Source: HGM13862 sp031553915
Lineage (GTDB): Bacteria; Bacillota; Dehalobacteriia; UBA4068
Reading direction: 5' to 3'
Length of the DNA stretch: 64,000 nt
Assembly: GCA_031553915.1 (NCBI GenBank)
Contig: JAVBKT010000002.1
Location: forward strand, 248,001-312,000
This document shows, piece by piece, positions 49,023 to 57,817 of this stretch (the stretch's first letter is position 1; each line of letters starts with the position of its first letter). Made by a program: the position numbers and the translations under genes. The notes beneath the pieces are model-generated. The model saw only the letters and a list, made by a program, of their open reading frames with translations. It had not been told where the DNA came from and did no database searches.

Positions 49023-49889
49023 ATGATGATTCAGTGGTACCCCGGCCATATGGCCAAAACCAAACGGAATATTGAGGCTGATCTGGCCCTGGTCGATATG
49101 ATTATCGAGGTTGTGGACGCGCGCATCCCCGGCTCTTCCCGTAATCCGGATCTGCAACCATATATAGACAAAAAGGCCCATTTGCTTTTGCTCAACAAAA
49201 GTGATCTGGCCAATGAAAACCTGACTAAAAGATGGAAAAAATATTACCGTGAGCTGGGCTATATTCCCGCCAGCATTAATGCAGCCCGCAAGCAGGGCCT
49301 AAAAGAAATGCTCGCTGCCATTGCAATAGCCTCCCGGCCCATTATGGAGCGGCTGAAAAGCAAAAACCGCTTGCCTCGGCCAATACGAGCCATGGTGCTG
49401 GGGATTCCCAATTGCGGCAAATCAACGGTGATCAATGCTATTGCGCCCTCTGCCGCAGCCAAAACCGGCAACAAGCCCGGTGTGACCCGCGGCCGCCAGT
49501 GGGTAAAAACCAATGCCGGCATTGAGCTGCTGGATACCCCGGGTATGCTCTGGCCCAAATTCGCCGACTATGATACCGCCTTCAAGCTTGCTGTTTGCGG
49601 GTCAATCAGCGACAATGTCTACCCCACCTATCAGGTTGGCTGCGAATTGGCAGTTTTACTGACGCGCATAGCGCCTGAGGCGCTCGCGGAACGTTACAAA
49701 ATGGCAGCTATCCCGGAGACAGGCGAGGAAATAATGATCGAAATTGCCAAAGCGCGCGGTATGCTCGGACAAGGGGGCAAGCCGCGCGAGGAAGACGCGG
49801 CCATGCTGCTGATTCAGGAGTTCCGCGCCGGAAAAATCGGCCGAATCACCTTGGAAAAACCACAGAGCTCGCAAACGGAGGAAAGATAA
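49023..49889 (+). CDS. rbgA: Ribosome biogenesis GTPase RbgA (YlqF)
   Basis: The 288-residue GTPase has circularly permuted motifs. G4 NKSD (LLLNKSDL near residue 60) and G5 precede G1 GIPNCGKSTVINA (near 120), G2 TRGRQWVK and G3 DTPGM. It is needed for late 50S assembly (uL16/bL27-containing particles). The opening WYPGHMAKTKR is characteristic. ATG 49023 and 49026 are both possible. It continues directly into rnhB (rbgA stop, then TTG), a conserved order. Confidence 0.95.
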   Translation: MMIQWYPGHMAKTKRNIEADLALVDMIIEVVDARIPGSSRNPDLQPYIDKKAHLLLLNKSDLANENLTKRWKKYYRELGYIPASINAARKQGLKEMLAAIAIASRPIMERLKSKNRLPRPIRAMVLGIPNCGKSTVINAIAPSAAAKTGNKPGVTRGRQWVKTNAGIELLDTPGMLWPKFADYDTAFKLAVCGSISDNVYPTYQVGCELAVLLTRIAPEALAERYKMAAIPETGEEIMIEIAKARGMLGQGGKPREEDAAMLLIQEFRAGKIGRITLEKPQSSQTEER

Positions 49890-50513
49890 TTGCCGGGAAA
49901 GCTAGATCAAGCTGAAATAGAACGCCTGAGCCAAATGAGCAGCTATGAGCAAGAGCTATGGCAAAACGGGCTGCAATATGTGGCTGGCATTGATGAAGTG
50001 GGGCGCGGCCCTCTGGCCGGGCCGGTGACAGCTGCGGCAGTAATACTGCCGCCCAACTGCCTGATTGCCGGCATTAATGACAGCAAAAAAATAGCGGAAA
50101 AAAAGCGCCTGGCCCTGGAAGAAGAAATCAAAGACGCGGCTATTGCCTGGGCCTGTGTTTCCATAAACCACCGCGTAATTGACCGCACCAATATCAAGGA
50201 AGCCGCCCGTCTGGCTATGGCCAAAGCAGTAGCTGCCCTGGACATCTTTCCCGAACATTTGCTGATTGACGCCGAAAAGATTGATCTTGATATACCGCAA
50301 ACAGCGATTATCAAGGGCGACGCCAAAAGCATTTCTATTGCGGCAGCCAGCATTATTGCCAAAAACACCCGCGATAAATTAATGGTGATCTGCGACAGCA
50401 AATGGCCCGAATATGGTTTTGCCCAGCATAAGGGTTATCCGACTGCTGCCCATAAAGCAGCTTTACGCGAACATGGCCCCTCCCCTATTCACCGCCTCAC
50501 TTTCAAGTATTAG
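49890..50513 (+). CDS. rnhB: Ribonuclease HII
   Basis: The 207-residue nuclease removes ribonucleotides and RNA-DNA hybrids. GIDEVGRGPLAGPVTAAAVIL contains the first two catalytic acids (Asp-Glu), the third is in LIDAEKIDL and the fourth in KGDAKSISIAAASIIAK. The end 'PEYGFAQHKGYPTAAHKAAL..HGPSPIHRLTF' is the type-2 signature. The likely start is TTG 49890, directly after the rbgA stop and 9 bases past GGAGG. Confidence 0.95.
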   Translation: MPGKLDQAEIERLSQMSSYEQELWQNGLQYVAGIDEVGRGPLAGPVTAAAVILPPNCLIAGINDSKKIAEKKRLALEEEIKDAAIAWACVSINHRVIDRTNIKEAARLAMAKAVAALDIFPEHLLIDAEKIDLDIPQTAIIKGDAKSISIAAASIIAKNTRDKLMVICDSKWPEYGFAQHKGYPTAAHKAALREHGPSPIHRLTFKY

Positions 50514-50522
50514 GAGCGCTTT

Positions 50523-50873
50523 ATGGCAAAAAATTCCAGCAAAGCTGATGGAAACCGCGGTGAGGATATTGCCGCGCGCTTTTTGAGCCGCTCAGGCTAC
50601 AGCATACTTGAGCGCAATTTTCGCCAAGGCCCGGGAGAAATAGATATTATCGCCCAGAAAAAGGGTATTATCTATTTTGTCGAAGTAAAGGCCCGGCATA
50701 GCAGCAAATTTGCCACCCCTGCCGATAGTGTTACGCCCAACAAAAGAGGTCATATTGCCAAGGCTGCGTCATTGTGGTTTGCCAAGCACGGTGAGAGCGA
50801 CAGCGGCTTTATCGTTGCGGAGGTTGATCTTAACAATGAGGCTGTCTATTTAATAGAAGATTTTTTGCTCTAG
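50523..50873 (+). CDS. UPF0102 (YraN) putative endonuclease-fold protein
   Basis: The 116-residue protein has a restriction-endonuclease-like core: GNRGEDIAARFLSRSGYSILERNFR, GEIDIIAQKKGIIYFVEVKAR (the E-x-K nuclease motif FVEVK). The family often follows rnhB and is thought to act in DNA repair or uptake, but no activity is established. Start ATG 50523 follows AGGAGCG, and it is nine bases after rnhB. Confidence 0.92.
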   Translation: MAKNSSKADGNRGEDIAARFLSRSGYSILERNFRQGPGEIDIIAQKKGIIYFVEVKARHSSKFATPADSVTPNKRGHIAKAASLWFAKHGESDSGFIVAEVDLNNEAVYLIEDFLL

Positions 50874-50900
50874 CAGTGTTAATAATCACTCTTTTGTCAT

Positions 50901-50928
50901 TTGACAAACAGATGGATAATATGATAGT
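50901..50928 (+). promoter_or_regulatory. Candidate promoter of dxs-tlyA
   Basis: TTGACA (50901-50906) with a -10 candidate GATAGT (50923-50928; 16-base spacing, in a TATGATAGT context) lies about 60 bases before the dxs start. Confidence 0.55.
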
Positions 50929-50987
50929 TTATAGCCGTTAAGCTTAAACTAAGCATCATTTAAGCATCATTACTGGAGGAATATTTT

Positions 50988-52850
50988 TTGAGCCGATTGA
51001 TTGATACAATTAATAGTCCGGCTGACTTAAAAGGCTTGTCCATAGATGAACTGGCCCAGCTAGCAGCGGAAATCCGGGAAATGATCATTGCCACTACTGC
51101 CAAAAACGGCGGGCATCTTGCGCCTAATCTTGGCATAGTTGAGCTAACCTTGGCTTTGCACTATGTTTTTGATACCCCAAAAGACAAGTTAATCTTTGAC
51201 GTGGGGCATCAAAGCTATACTCATAAAATTATTACCGGACGCAGGGAGCGTTTCAGCTCTATCCGCACACCGGAGGGCTTAAGCGGCTTTTGCCTCAAAG
51301 AAGAAAGCGAGTATGACTGCTTTTCTACCGGGCACAGCAGCAATTCCATTTCTGTAGCTTTGGGCATGGCAACAGCGCGTGACCTCTCCGGCTCCACGCA
51401 TAAAATTGTCGCTATCTTGGGTGACGGCGCCTTAACCGGAGGCGTGGCCTGGGAAGCGATGGATCATGCCGGCGATATGAAAACGCCGTTGATGGTTGTC
51501 TTAAATGACAACAGCATGAGCATTGACCGCAATGTGGGCGCCTTGAACAGCTATCTCTCTCATTTGCGCTCCAACCCCGGCTACCGCAACGCCAAAAAGA
51601 AAGTGCGTAATTTTCTTTTGCACATTCCTTTGATTGGCAAGGGCTTGGTTCGCTTTATCAGCGGCTTTAAGCATTGGTTGAAATCGCTGTTTGTCAGCGG
51701 CATGATTTTTGAAGATATGGGCTTTACCTATCTCGGTCCCACTGACGGGCATAATCTGGAAGAGATTATTGAGATTCTGCGGCGCGCGGCGGAGATACAA
51801 AAACCGGTCTTTTTGCATATGGTGACGCAAAAAGGCAAGGGCTATGCCCCAGCGGAAGAACACCCTTGCGGCTGGCATGGGGTAGAACCTTTTGATGCTG
51901 CCACCGGCACTCCGCTTAATAGCAGCCTCAACCTCACCTACACCGGCGCCTTTGGCGAAACCATGCTGGGCTTGGCTGAGGAGGATGAGCGCATTATCGC
52001 TATCACCGCAGCGATGGCAGACGGCACCGGCTTGACTGCTTTCAAAAAGCGCTTTCCCGGGCGTTTCTATGATGTCGGCATTGCCGAGCAACATGCCATT
52101 TCCTTTGCCGCAGGCTTAGCCTCTGCCGGAAAAAGGCCTGTGGTGGCTATTTATTCCTCTTTCATCCAAAGAGCATATGACCAGATCCTGGAAGATGTTT
52201 GCCTGCAAAAGCTGCCCATCACCATTGCGCTGGACCGCGCCGGTATTATCGGCAGCGATGGCTATACGCATCAGGGGATTTATGATATATCCTTCCTGCG
52301 CAGCATTCCCACCTTGACCATTATGGCTCCGTCCGATGCCCGCGAATTGCGCTCGATGCTGCGCTTTTCCTTGAAAATGGCTCAGCCCGCGGCTATCCGC
52401 TATCCCAAAGGCATCTCAACCGATCTGCCTCTGGCCATCCCGGAAATTGAGCTTGGCAAAGCGATTGTGATTAAGGAAGGCTCAGACATGGCCTTTTTTG
52501 CCCTGGGCTCAATGGTATCCGTTGCTTTGGAGGCGGCGTCATTATTGTATCATCAGGGAATTTCCGCCCAGGTGGTCAATGCCCGTTTTGCCGCGCCTCT
52601 TGACCAGGATATGCTAACGCAATGCGTCCGGGACTGTCAGGGGAGAATTATTACCGTTGAAGAGAATGTGCAGGCCGGCGGTTTTGGCGAAGGATGTCAG
52701 GCTGCCATCAATGGACATGGCGCTGATATTATTATTGCTGCCCTACCCAATAAATTTATCCCCCATGGTAACCGAGCCCAACAGCTGGACCAAATGGGCC
52801 TGAGCGCGGAAAAACTGGCTGAGACTGCCAGGCAAAAATGGTTTAGGTAA
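50988..52850 (+). CDS. dxs: 1-deoxy-D-xylulose-5-phosphate synthase
   Basis: A thiamine-diphosphate enzyme making DXP from pyruvate and glyceraldehyde 3-phosphate, the first step of the MEP pathway. The 620 residues include the GHLAPNLGIVELTLALHYVF opening, the ThDP motif GDGALTGGVAWEAMDHAG...NDNSMSIDRNVG, the transketolase-like pyrimidine domain with RFPGRFYDVGIAEQHAISFAAG, and the C-terminal domain with VVNARFAAPLD. Start TTG 50988 follows GGAGG. The pathway's last enzyme is the ispH/S1 fusion at 32 kb. It shares a transcript with tlyA. Confidence 0.96.
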   Translation: MSRLIDTINSPADLKGLSIDELAQLAAEIREMIIATTAKNGGHLAPNLGIVELTLALHYVFDTPKDKLIFDVGHQSYTHKIITGRRERFSSIRTPEGLSGFCLKEESEYDCFSTGHSSNSISVALGMATARDLSGSTHKIVAILGDGALTGGVAWEAMDHAGDMKTPLMVVLNDNSMSIDRNVGALNSYLSHLRSNPGYRNAKKKVRNFLLHIPLIGKGLVRFISGFKHWLKSLFVSGMIFEDMGFTYLGPTDGHNLEEIIEILRRAAEIQKPVFLHMVTQKGKGYAPAEEHPCGWHGVEPFDAATGTPLNSSLNLTYTGAFGETMLGLAEEDERIIAITAAMADGTGLTAFKKRFPGRFYDVGIAEQHAISFAAGLASAGKRPVVAIYSSFIQRAYDQILEDVCLQKLPITIALDRAGIIGSDGYTHQGIYDISFLRSIPTLTIMAPSDARELRSMLRFSLKMAQPAAIRYPKGISTDLPLAIPEIELGKAIVIKEGSDMAFFALGSMVSVALEAASLLYHQGISAQVVNARFAAPLDQDMLTQCVRDCQGRIITVEENVQAGGFGEGCQAAINGHGADIIIAALPNKFIPHGNRAQQLDQMGLSAEKLAETARQKWFR

Positions 52851-52856
52851 CTATAG

Positions 52857-53666
52857 ATGAAAGAAGAAAAAAAGCGGCTGGATATCCTGCTGACTGAACG
52901 CGGACTCTTCCCTTCCCGCGAGCAGGCAAGGTCAGCGATTATGGCAGGAAATGTGCTGGTCGATGAGCAAAAAATTGATAAAGCCGGGGCTGCGGTCAAG
53001 GAAAGCTGCCAGATTCGCCTGCTTGGCGAGCGGCTGCCTTATGTCTCCCGCGGGGGCCTCAAACTAGCCAAGGCCATTACCAGCTTTGGGCTCGATTTGG
53101 CGGGAAAAACTATTATTGATATTGGCGCCTCCACCGGCGGTTTTGTCGATTGCGCTCTGCAAAATGGCGCTGCCAAGATCTATGCTGTGGATGTGGGCTA
53201 TAATCAGCTGGCCTGGAAGCTGCGCAATGACAGCCGCGTGGTAGTGATGGAAAAAACCAACGCCCGCTATCTGGACCAAAGCCTGATCACATGTAGCGTG
53301 GACATGCTTACCGCTGACGTTTCTTTTATCTCGCTTAGCTTGGTGATCCCGCCTGCTGCGCAAACCCTCTTGAAAGACAAGGGAGAGGTTGTGGCATTAA
53401 TCAAGCCGCAATTTGAGGCAGGAAAAGCAGCTATCGGCAAGGGCGGTATTGTCCGCGACAAAGCTACGCATAAACAAGTAGTGGAAAAGATTATCGCTAA
53501 CTTTGAACAAAACAATCTCGGTATCCGCGCTCTGGACTATTCGCCGATTACCGGAGCTGACGGTAATATTGAATATCTGATCTATGCGCAGAAAAACAGC
53601 CCTTCTCTACCGTTTGATCTCGATAAAATTATCGATGCCGCACATCACGAGCATCATAAAAATTAG
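52857..53666 (+). CDS. tlyA: TlyA-family rRNA (cytidine-2'-O-)-methyltransferase
   Basis: The 269-residue protein has an N-terminal S4 RNA-binding domain (RLDILLTERGLFPSREQARSAIMAGNVLVD) and a FtsJ-like methyltransferase domain (SAM loop DIGASTGGFVDCALQ, catalytic Lys region LIKPQFEAGK). Such enzymes methylate 16S and/or 23S rRNA riboses and affect capreomycin sensitivity. It starts six bases after dxs, and the two are a frequent operon. It is followed by a strong terminator. Confidence 0.94.
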   Translation: MKEEKKRLDILLTERGLFPSREQARSAIMAGNVLVDEQKIDKAGAAVKESCQIRLLGERLPYVSRGGLKLAKAITSFGLDLAGKTIIDIGASTGGFVDCALQNGAAKIYAVDVGYNQLAWKLRNDSRVVVMEKTNARYLDQSLITCSVDMLTADVSFISLSLVIPPAAQTLLKDKGEVVALIKPQFEAGKAAIGKGGIVRDKATHKQVVEKIIANFEQNNLGIRALDYSPITGADGNIEYLIYAQKNSPSLPFDLDKIIDAAHHEHHKN

Positions 53667-53691
53667 CCCCCTGCTCGCGCGGGGGCTCTTT
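53665..53691 (+). terminator. Terminator after tlyA
   Basis: AGCCCCC/GGGGGCT around TGCTCGCGC, then CTTTTAT, overlapping the tlyA stop codon. Confidence 0.82.
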
Positions 53692-53742
53692 TATAAATAA
53701 AACTTTGCCTGGTCATTAGGCAAACAAATAGGAGGTATAGTC

Positions 53743-54099
53743 ATGGATCTGGCCGTAAAATATGCGACAATAATAGTGAAAGACATGGATGAATCAATCA
53801 AATTTTACACGGAAACAATGGGCTTTGCCATTGACAGCCAATATCATCCCCAGCCGGGAACAACTATCACCCTGATGAAAGGCAAGGGAGAGGCCATGAT
53901 AGAGCTGATCCAATCAGCCGCCTATGATGTCGGCTTCTATTCAGTGGGTATGGAGGTTGAAAATTTGCTCACTGCTATAGCAGAGCTCAAAAGCAAAGGG
54001 GCCAAGATGATCAGCGAGCCTCTGCCCACATTAGTTGGCAGCCTGGCCTTTTTGCAGGACCCCAATGGCGTCACCATAGCGCTGATTCAGCATGACTAA
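53743..54099 (+). CDS. VOC-superfamily (glyoxalase/bleomycin-resistance-like) protein
   Basis: The 118-residue protein has two beta-alpha-beta-beta-beta repeats: MDLAVKYATIIVKDMDESIKFYTETMGF (repeat 1 opening) and GFYSVGMEVENLLTAIAELKSKGAK (repeat 2), ending in FLQDPNGVTIALIQHD with the metal-ligand Glu replaced by Ala/Leu. It may be a metal-dependent lyase/isomerase or binding protein; the substrate is unknown. ATG 53743 follows AGGAGGT. It is a single gene after the tlyA terminator. Confidence 0.88.
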   Translation: MDLAVKYATIIVKDMDESIKFYTETMGFAIDSQYHPQPGTTITLMKGKGEAMIELIQSAAYDVGFYSVGMEVENLLTAIAELKSKGAKMISEPLPTLVGSLAFLQDPNGVTIALIQHD

Positions 54100-54145
54100 T
54101 TAGTACTGCTTTTAATTTGTAAGCTAAAACCAAATTATCCTAAAC

Positions 54146-55078
54146 TTAATCCTTAAGATATTTGGCCAAAAAAGCATCGACTGTCTGCCAATAGAGCTCC
54201 GGCGCTACTGAGGAAGATTTGCCATGGTCAGCGCCATGAATAATCACCTTTTCTTTGGGGCAGGTTGCTGCTGCATAGAGCTTCTCTGTCATCCAATAAG
54301 GGATCATATGGTCATCATCGCCATGGAAAAAGAGCATGGGCGTGCGGCATTTTTGCACCTGTTTTAAGGCGTCGCCGTCGCGGCGTAAATTATAGTGGTT
54401 ATAAACGCGGTTCCAAAAAGCAAAGGCATACATAACTGGAGTTATCGGCAGCTTATAATATTCCCGGCACATAAAACCAAATTCTTCCCACACCGAGCTA
54501 TAGCCGCAATCTTCAATAGCGCAAACTACATTTCCGGGCAGTTTATCGGTTTCGCCCAAGGTCATGGCCACAATGGTGCCGCCCATCGAAACGCCATGCA
54601 GGACAATCTCCTCCGGGGCATATTCTGTGTTTAGCTTGTCCAGCCAGCCCAGCAGATCATAATGCTCAGGCCAGCCCATGCCAATAATATTATCCTGGCT
54701 GCGGCCATGAGCGCGGGAATTGGGCATCAAAATGCTATAGCCCCTCTTGTCATATTCAGCAGCCAGCGTTGACATGCACTTGGCATTGCCGGTATAGGTG
54801 TGGCAAATCACTACCCACCTGGGGCTGCCGCGGTCAATCACATAGGCGTGCAGACGCAAGCCATCATAGGACTGCTGGTATATTTCTTGATAGCCGGAAT
54901 GCTCCAGCCAGGAAAAATCAAGCTCAAAAGGAGATTGGTTTTGCTTTTTCAGTCTTTGACTCATCTTAGCGCTGCCGCCGCGCCGGAGCATCATCATAAA
55001 GGCAAAATGACCTACGGCGAGCAAGGCAATAACTGCCAGTATCAGCACTATGATCAGAATAATTATCGCTATTTTCAT
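54146..55078 (-). CDS. Membrane-anchored alpha/beta-hydrolase
   Basis: The 310-residue protein has one N-terminal helix (about 3-30) and a hydrolase-4-like domain: RWVVICHTYTGNAKCM (oxyanion region), GHGxSRG-equivalent SRAHGRSQ, the nucleophile elbow HGVSMGGTIV with the catalytic Ser, Asp in FHGDDDHMIPY and His in GADHGKSS. The cap is partly missing compared with serine peptidases of the family. It is probably an esterase or lipase of exported substrates; specificity is unknown. ATG 55078; the upstream minus-strand sequence (TATTTTC) is A/T-rich with a weak ribosome-binding site. Confidence 0.87.
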   Translation of the reverse strand: MKIAIIILIIVLILAVIALLAVGHFAFMMMLRRGGSAKMSQRLKKQNQSPFELDFSWLEHSGYQEIYQQSYDGLRLHAYVIDRGSPRWVVICHTYTGNAKCMSTLAAEYDKRGYSILMPNSRAHGRSQDNIIGMGWPEHYDLLGWLDKLNTEYAPEEIVLHGVSMGGTIVAMTLGETDKLPGNVVCAIEDCGYSSVWEEFGFMCREYYKLPITPVMYAFAFWNRVYNHYNLRRDGDALKQVQKCRTPMLFFHGDDDHMIPYWMTEKLYAAATCPKEKVIIHGADHGKSSSVAPELYWQTVDAFLAKYLKD

Positions 55079-55253
55079 GGTATTTCCTTCAGAGTTAATC
55101 CAAATTTGACAGTTTTGTTATATTATCATTTTTTGCCGCTTTTGTCTATAGCCACCAGTCATCAACTGATTATCTGTCTTAACACTTTGGCTTGCAGGAA
55201 AAAAGTTGTAATTCATAGAAATAAATAGCAACCCTATACAAAGGAGAGACTTT

Positions 55254-56126
55254 ATGAGCAATTATCAAATTATTACTGATGCTACTGCTGATCTGACCTC
55301 AGATCTCGCTACAAAATTTGCTGTCGACACTATCCCGATGGAGATTAATCTCGACGGCGCTGTTTTTACCTATGTACCCGGCGGCGGAAACATTTCCGTG
55401 CAAACGCTATATGAAAAAATGCGCGCCGGCGCCAATACCTCTACCAGCCAAATCAACCCGCTGGTCTACAGCGAATATTTCGAAAAATACCTGCAAAACG
55501 GCATTGATGTTTTATATATCTGCTTCAGCTCCGGCCTGAGCGCGACGATTCAAACCGCCACCATGATTGCAAACGAGTTGCAAGAAAAATATCCTGAGCG
55601 TAAAATTAATATTGTCGATACCCTCTGCGCTTCTGTTGGTGAAGGGCTGCTGGTATATGAGGCTGCCCGCCAAAAAGCCGCAGGATTGGATCTTGATCAA
55701 CTGACCGCTTGGCTGGAAGAGAATAAGTTGAAACTATGCCATTGGTTCACTGTGGATGATTTGATGTTTTTGAAACGCGGCGGCCGCATCGGCGCCCTGA
55801 GCGCTGCCATTGGCACAACGCTCAAAATCAAACCAGTGCTGCACGTTGATAATGACGGCCATCTGATCAATGTTAAAAAGGCTCATGGCCGGATTAAATC
55901 TCTGCGCGGCATGGCAGAGGAAATGAAAAAGACGATTATTCCGGAAATGGGTAATGATATTTTCATCGGACACGGAGGCTGTATGGAAGATGCCCAGCAG
56001 CTTTCCGCAATGATTGCTGAGGATTACCCTGATATGGATATCAGCATCTGTGATATTGGCCCGGTTATTGGCGCCCATGCCGGCCCGGGTGTGCTCGCCC
56101 TCTTTTTCTGGGGTACAACTCGATAA
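55254..56126 (+). CDS. DegV-family fatty-acid-binding protein (FakB candidate)
   Basis: A 290-residue DegV-fold protein with the N-terminal YQIITDATADLTSDLATKF, SQINPLVYSEYFEKYL, ICFSSGLSATIQTATMIANEL and WFTVDDLMFLKRGGRIG, and the end GPVIGAHAGPGVLALFFWG. The fatty acid lies in the central cavity, its carboxylate bound by the conserved Ser/His/Thr of the 'GPVIG.H.GPG' and 'SSGLS' loops. It would hand the acyl chain to FakA (5.4 kb) for phosphorylation. Genomes usually have several FakB with different chain preference. It has its own ribosome-binding site (AAAGGAGAG). Confidence 0.9.
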   Translation: MSNYQIITDATADLTSDLATKFAVDTIPMEINLDGAVFTYVPGGGNISVQTLYEKMRAGANTSTSQINPLVYSEYFEKYLQNGIDVLYICFSSGLSATIQTATMIANELQEKYPERKINIVDTLCASVGEGLLVYEAARQKAAGLDLDQLTAWLEENKLKLCHWFTVDDLMFLKRGGRIGALSAAIGTTLKIKPVLHVDNDGHLINVKKAHGRIKSLRGMAEEMKKTIIPEMGNDIFIGHGGCMEDAQQLSAMIAEDYPDMDISICDIGPVIGAHAGPGVLALFFWGTTR

Positions 56127-56140
56127 ATTGGACACAAGCC

Positions 56141-56174
56141 AAGGCCACTTGTACCCATACAAGTGGCCTTTCTC
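56141..56174. terminator. Terminator after DegV gene (bidirectional)
   Basis: AAGGCCACTTGTA/TACAAGTGGCCTT, 13 perfect pairs with loop CCCA, then TCTCTAT. On the other strand it lies 38 bases past yqeG. Confidence 0.85.
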
Positions 56175-56211
56175 TATACCTTGACTGCTGGCTTATTTCG
56201 TCATACGCCAG

Positions 56212-56709
56212 CTATTTTTTAGTTTGCCACCGCTGTTTAATCAGCCGCTCTATCGGTCGGGAAAGCCTCCGGGTGCCCCAAAACTCATCCACGCTAATCA
56301 TTTCCGTAAATATGGTATAAAACCCGGCCCGTTTGCCGCCATAAATATCGGTCAGCAATTGGTCGCCAATCATCGCCAGTTGCTCAGGCGGCAATCCCAA
56401 ACCACGGCTGGCCTTGGCAAAAGCAGCTTTGCGCGGTTTGCCGCTGCTGCCATAGATCGGGATATCCAGCCAAGCTTTGAGCAAATCCACCTTTTCTCTA
56501 TGGCTGTTGGAGAGGATGCAGACAGCAAAACCCCTCTGTTTCAGTTCGTCAAACCAGGCGATTAAATTGCTGTCCGGATCATAGCTATGCCAGGGCACAA
56601 CAGTGTTGTCCAAATCAAAAACCAGGCCGCGTATGCCCTGCTGCCATAGTTTGTCAAAATCTATATCCTGAATCTGCTGCACATGCATATCCGGTGCAAA
56701 TCGGCTCAT
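56212..56709 (-). CDS. yqeG: YqeG-family HAD (IIIA) phosphatase
   Basis: A 165-residue HAD-IIIA phosphatase: motif I FDLDNTVVPWHSY (two Asp), motif II ILSNSHREK, and DQLLTDIYGGKRAGFYTIF as motif IV. YqeG is widespread in Bacillota and cyanobacteria; its substrate in bacteria is uncertain, although plant/yeast relatives dephosphorylate phosphatidylglycerol-phosphate (Gep4). ATG 56709 has AGGGG 6 bases upstream; a TTG at 56715 is less likely. It starts 2 bases after the asparaginase stop, hence one transcript. Confidence 0.9.
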   Translation of the reverse strand: MSRFAPDMHVQQIQDIDFDKLWQQGIRGLVFDLDNTVVPWHSYDPDSNLIAWFDELKQRGFAVCILSNSHREKVDLLKAWLDIPIYGSSGKPRKAAFAKASRGLGLPPEQLAMIGDQLLTDIYGGKRAGFYTIFTEMISVDEFWGTRRLSRPIERLIKQRWQTKK

Positions 56710-56711
56710 AA

Positions 56712-57719
56712 TCAACCCCTGACCAGCTGAAAAACTGCTCTCGTCTCTCCTACTTTATCGTTTTGACAATTAATATTGTCAAAATAACTAAACTTGTTTA
56801 ATTGTTGCTGCTCCACCTTGCTCAGCAAATCCATTTGCATAAGTACGCTGATCACTGTCGGCGCCAGCATTGCGCCGTTGCCATCCTCAATTTTTACAGC
56901 AATAGCAATATCTTCATTGTGCACAGCGGCGCAATAAACGCCGTCTGCGCCCAGCTTGCCAATAATCCTGCCTTTGGTTGCTGTAATCAGATCTGTACAA
57001 AAACAGCCAAAAGCAGCTATCATCTGAGGGTATGCAGCTATCGCGCTGATTATACGCCGGGCAGCTTGCTCTCTTACTCCGTCCAGGGCTGTGGGATTTG
57101 CCAGCTGATGATAAGCAAAGGCCATCCGCGAGAGCGGCAAGGCAAACACCGGCACCCCGCAGCCATCAACGCCGATGATAATATCCTCCGGAGCAATGCC
57201 CGCGTAGCCGGCCACTGTTTGGCGAATCAAAACCTGCACCGGATGCGTAGGGCGCTGATAATCAGTTATATCCCAACCCATATATTGACATATCGCCAGC
57301 ATGCAGGCGTGTTTCCCTGAGCAGTTATTATAGATTTTGCGCGGCTGAACCCCTTCAGCGATCCTTTTCAGCCGCAATGCTTCGGAAAAAGATAAATCCG
57401 CACCCAGGGTCAGCGCTGTTTCATCCAGGCTCAGCTTGTCCAAAATAGCCTGCAAGGTTTCCACATGATAATCATCGCCCATATGCGAGCCGCACATCAC
57501 CGCCAGCTCAGCCTCTGAGATGCCAAAATGGTCGATAGCGCCGCATTCCAGCGCTGCCGAAGTTTGCAAAGGTTTGGCAGCGCTGCGCATATAGGTCAGA
57601 TAATCAGGATCGCCCAGATAAGCAATGGGCTTGCCATCTCTGCCGACAACCGCAATATTACCGCGGATGATATTCTCTACCAAGGGGCCGCGCGTTGTTT
57701 CGATAATAATTTCGCTCAT
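56712..57719 (-). CDS. L-asparaginase II-family hydrolase
   Basis: The 335-residue protein belongs to the asparaginase-II (thermolabile, Rhizobium-type) family, not to the AnsA/AnsB fold: TRGPLVENIIRGNIAVVG, SAAKPLQTSAALECGA, VMCGSHMGDDYH, YNNCSGKHACMLAICQYMGW and GVDGCGVPVFALPL are the conserved blocks, including the Ser-Lys-type active-site region (SAAKPLQ, SGKH). It hydrolyses asparagine to aspartate and ammonia. ATG 57719 follows AAGGTGAT. It is upstream of and nearly overlapping yqeG. Confidence 0.9.
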   Translation of the reverse strand: MSEIIIETTRGPLVENIIRGNIAVVGRDGKPIAYLGDPDYLTYMRSAAKPLQTSAALECGAIDHFGISEAELAVMCGSHMGDDYHVETLQAILDKLSLDETALTLGADLSFSEALRLKRIAEGVQPRKIYNNCSGKHACMLAICQYMGWDITDYQRPTHPVQVLIRQTVAGYAGIAPEDIIIGVDGCGVPVFALPLSRMAFAYHQLANPTALDGVREQAARRIISAIAAYPQMIAAFGCFCTDLITATKGRIIGKLGADGVYCAAVHNEDIAIAVKIEDGNGAMLAPTVISVLMQMDLLSKVEQQQLNKFSYFDNINCQNDKVGETRAVFQLVRG

Positions 57720-57817
57720 CTGATCACCTTTTTTACGCAACAATCCGCAACAAAGACGATGCGGATTGATTCATTAATATTATTATATATTTTCTCCGCT
57801 GGGGCAATTTTATCCTG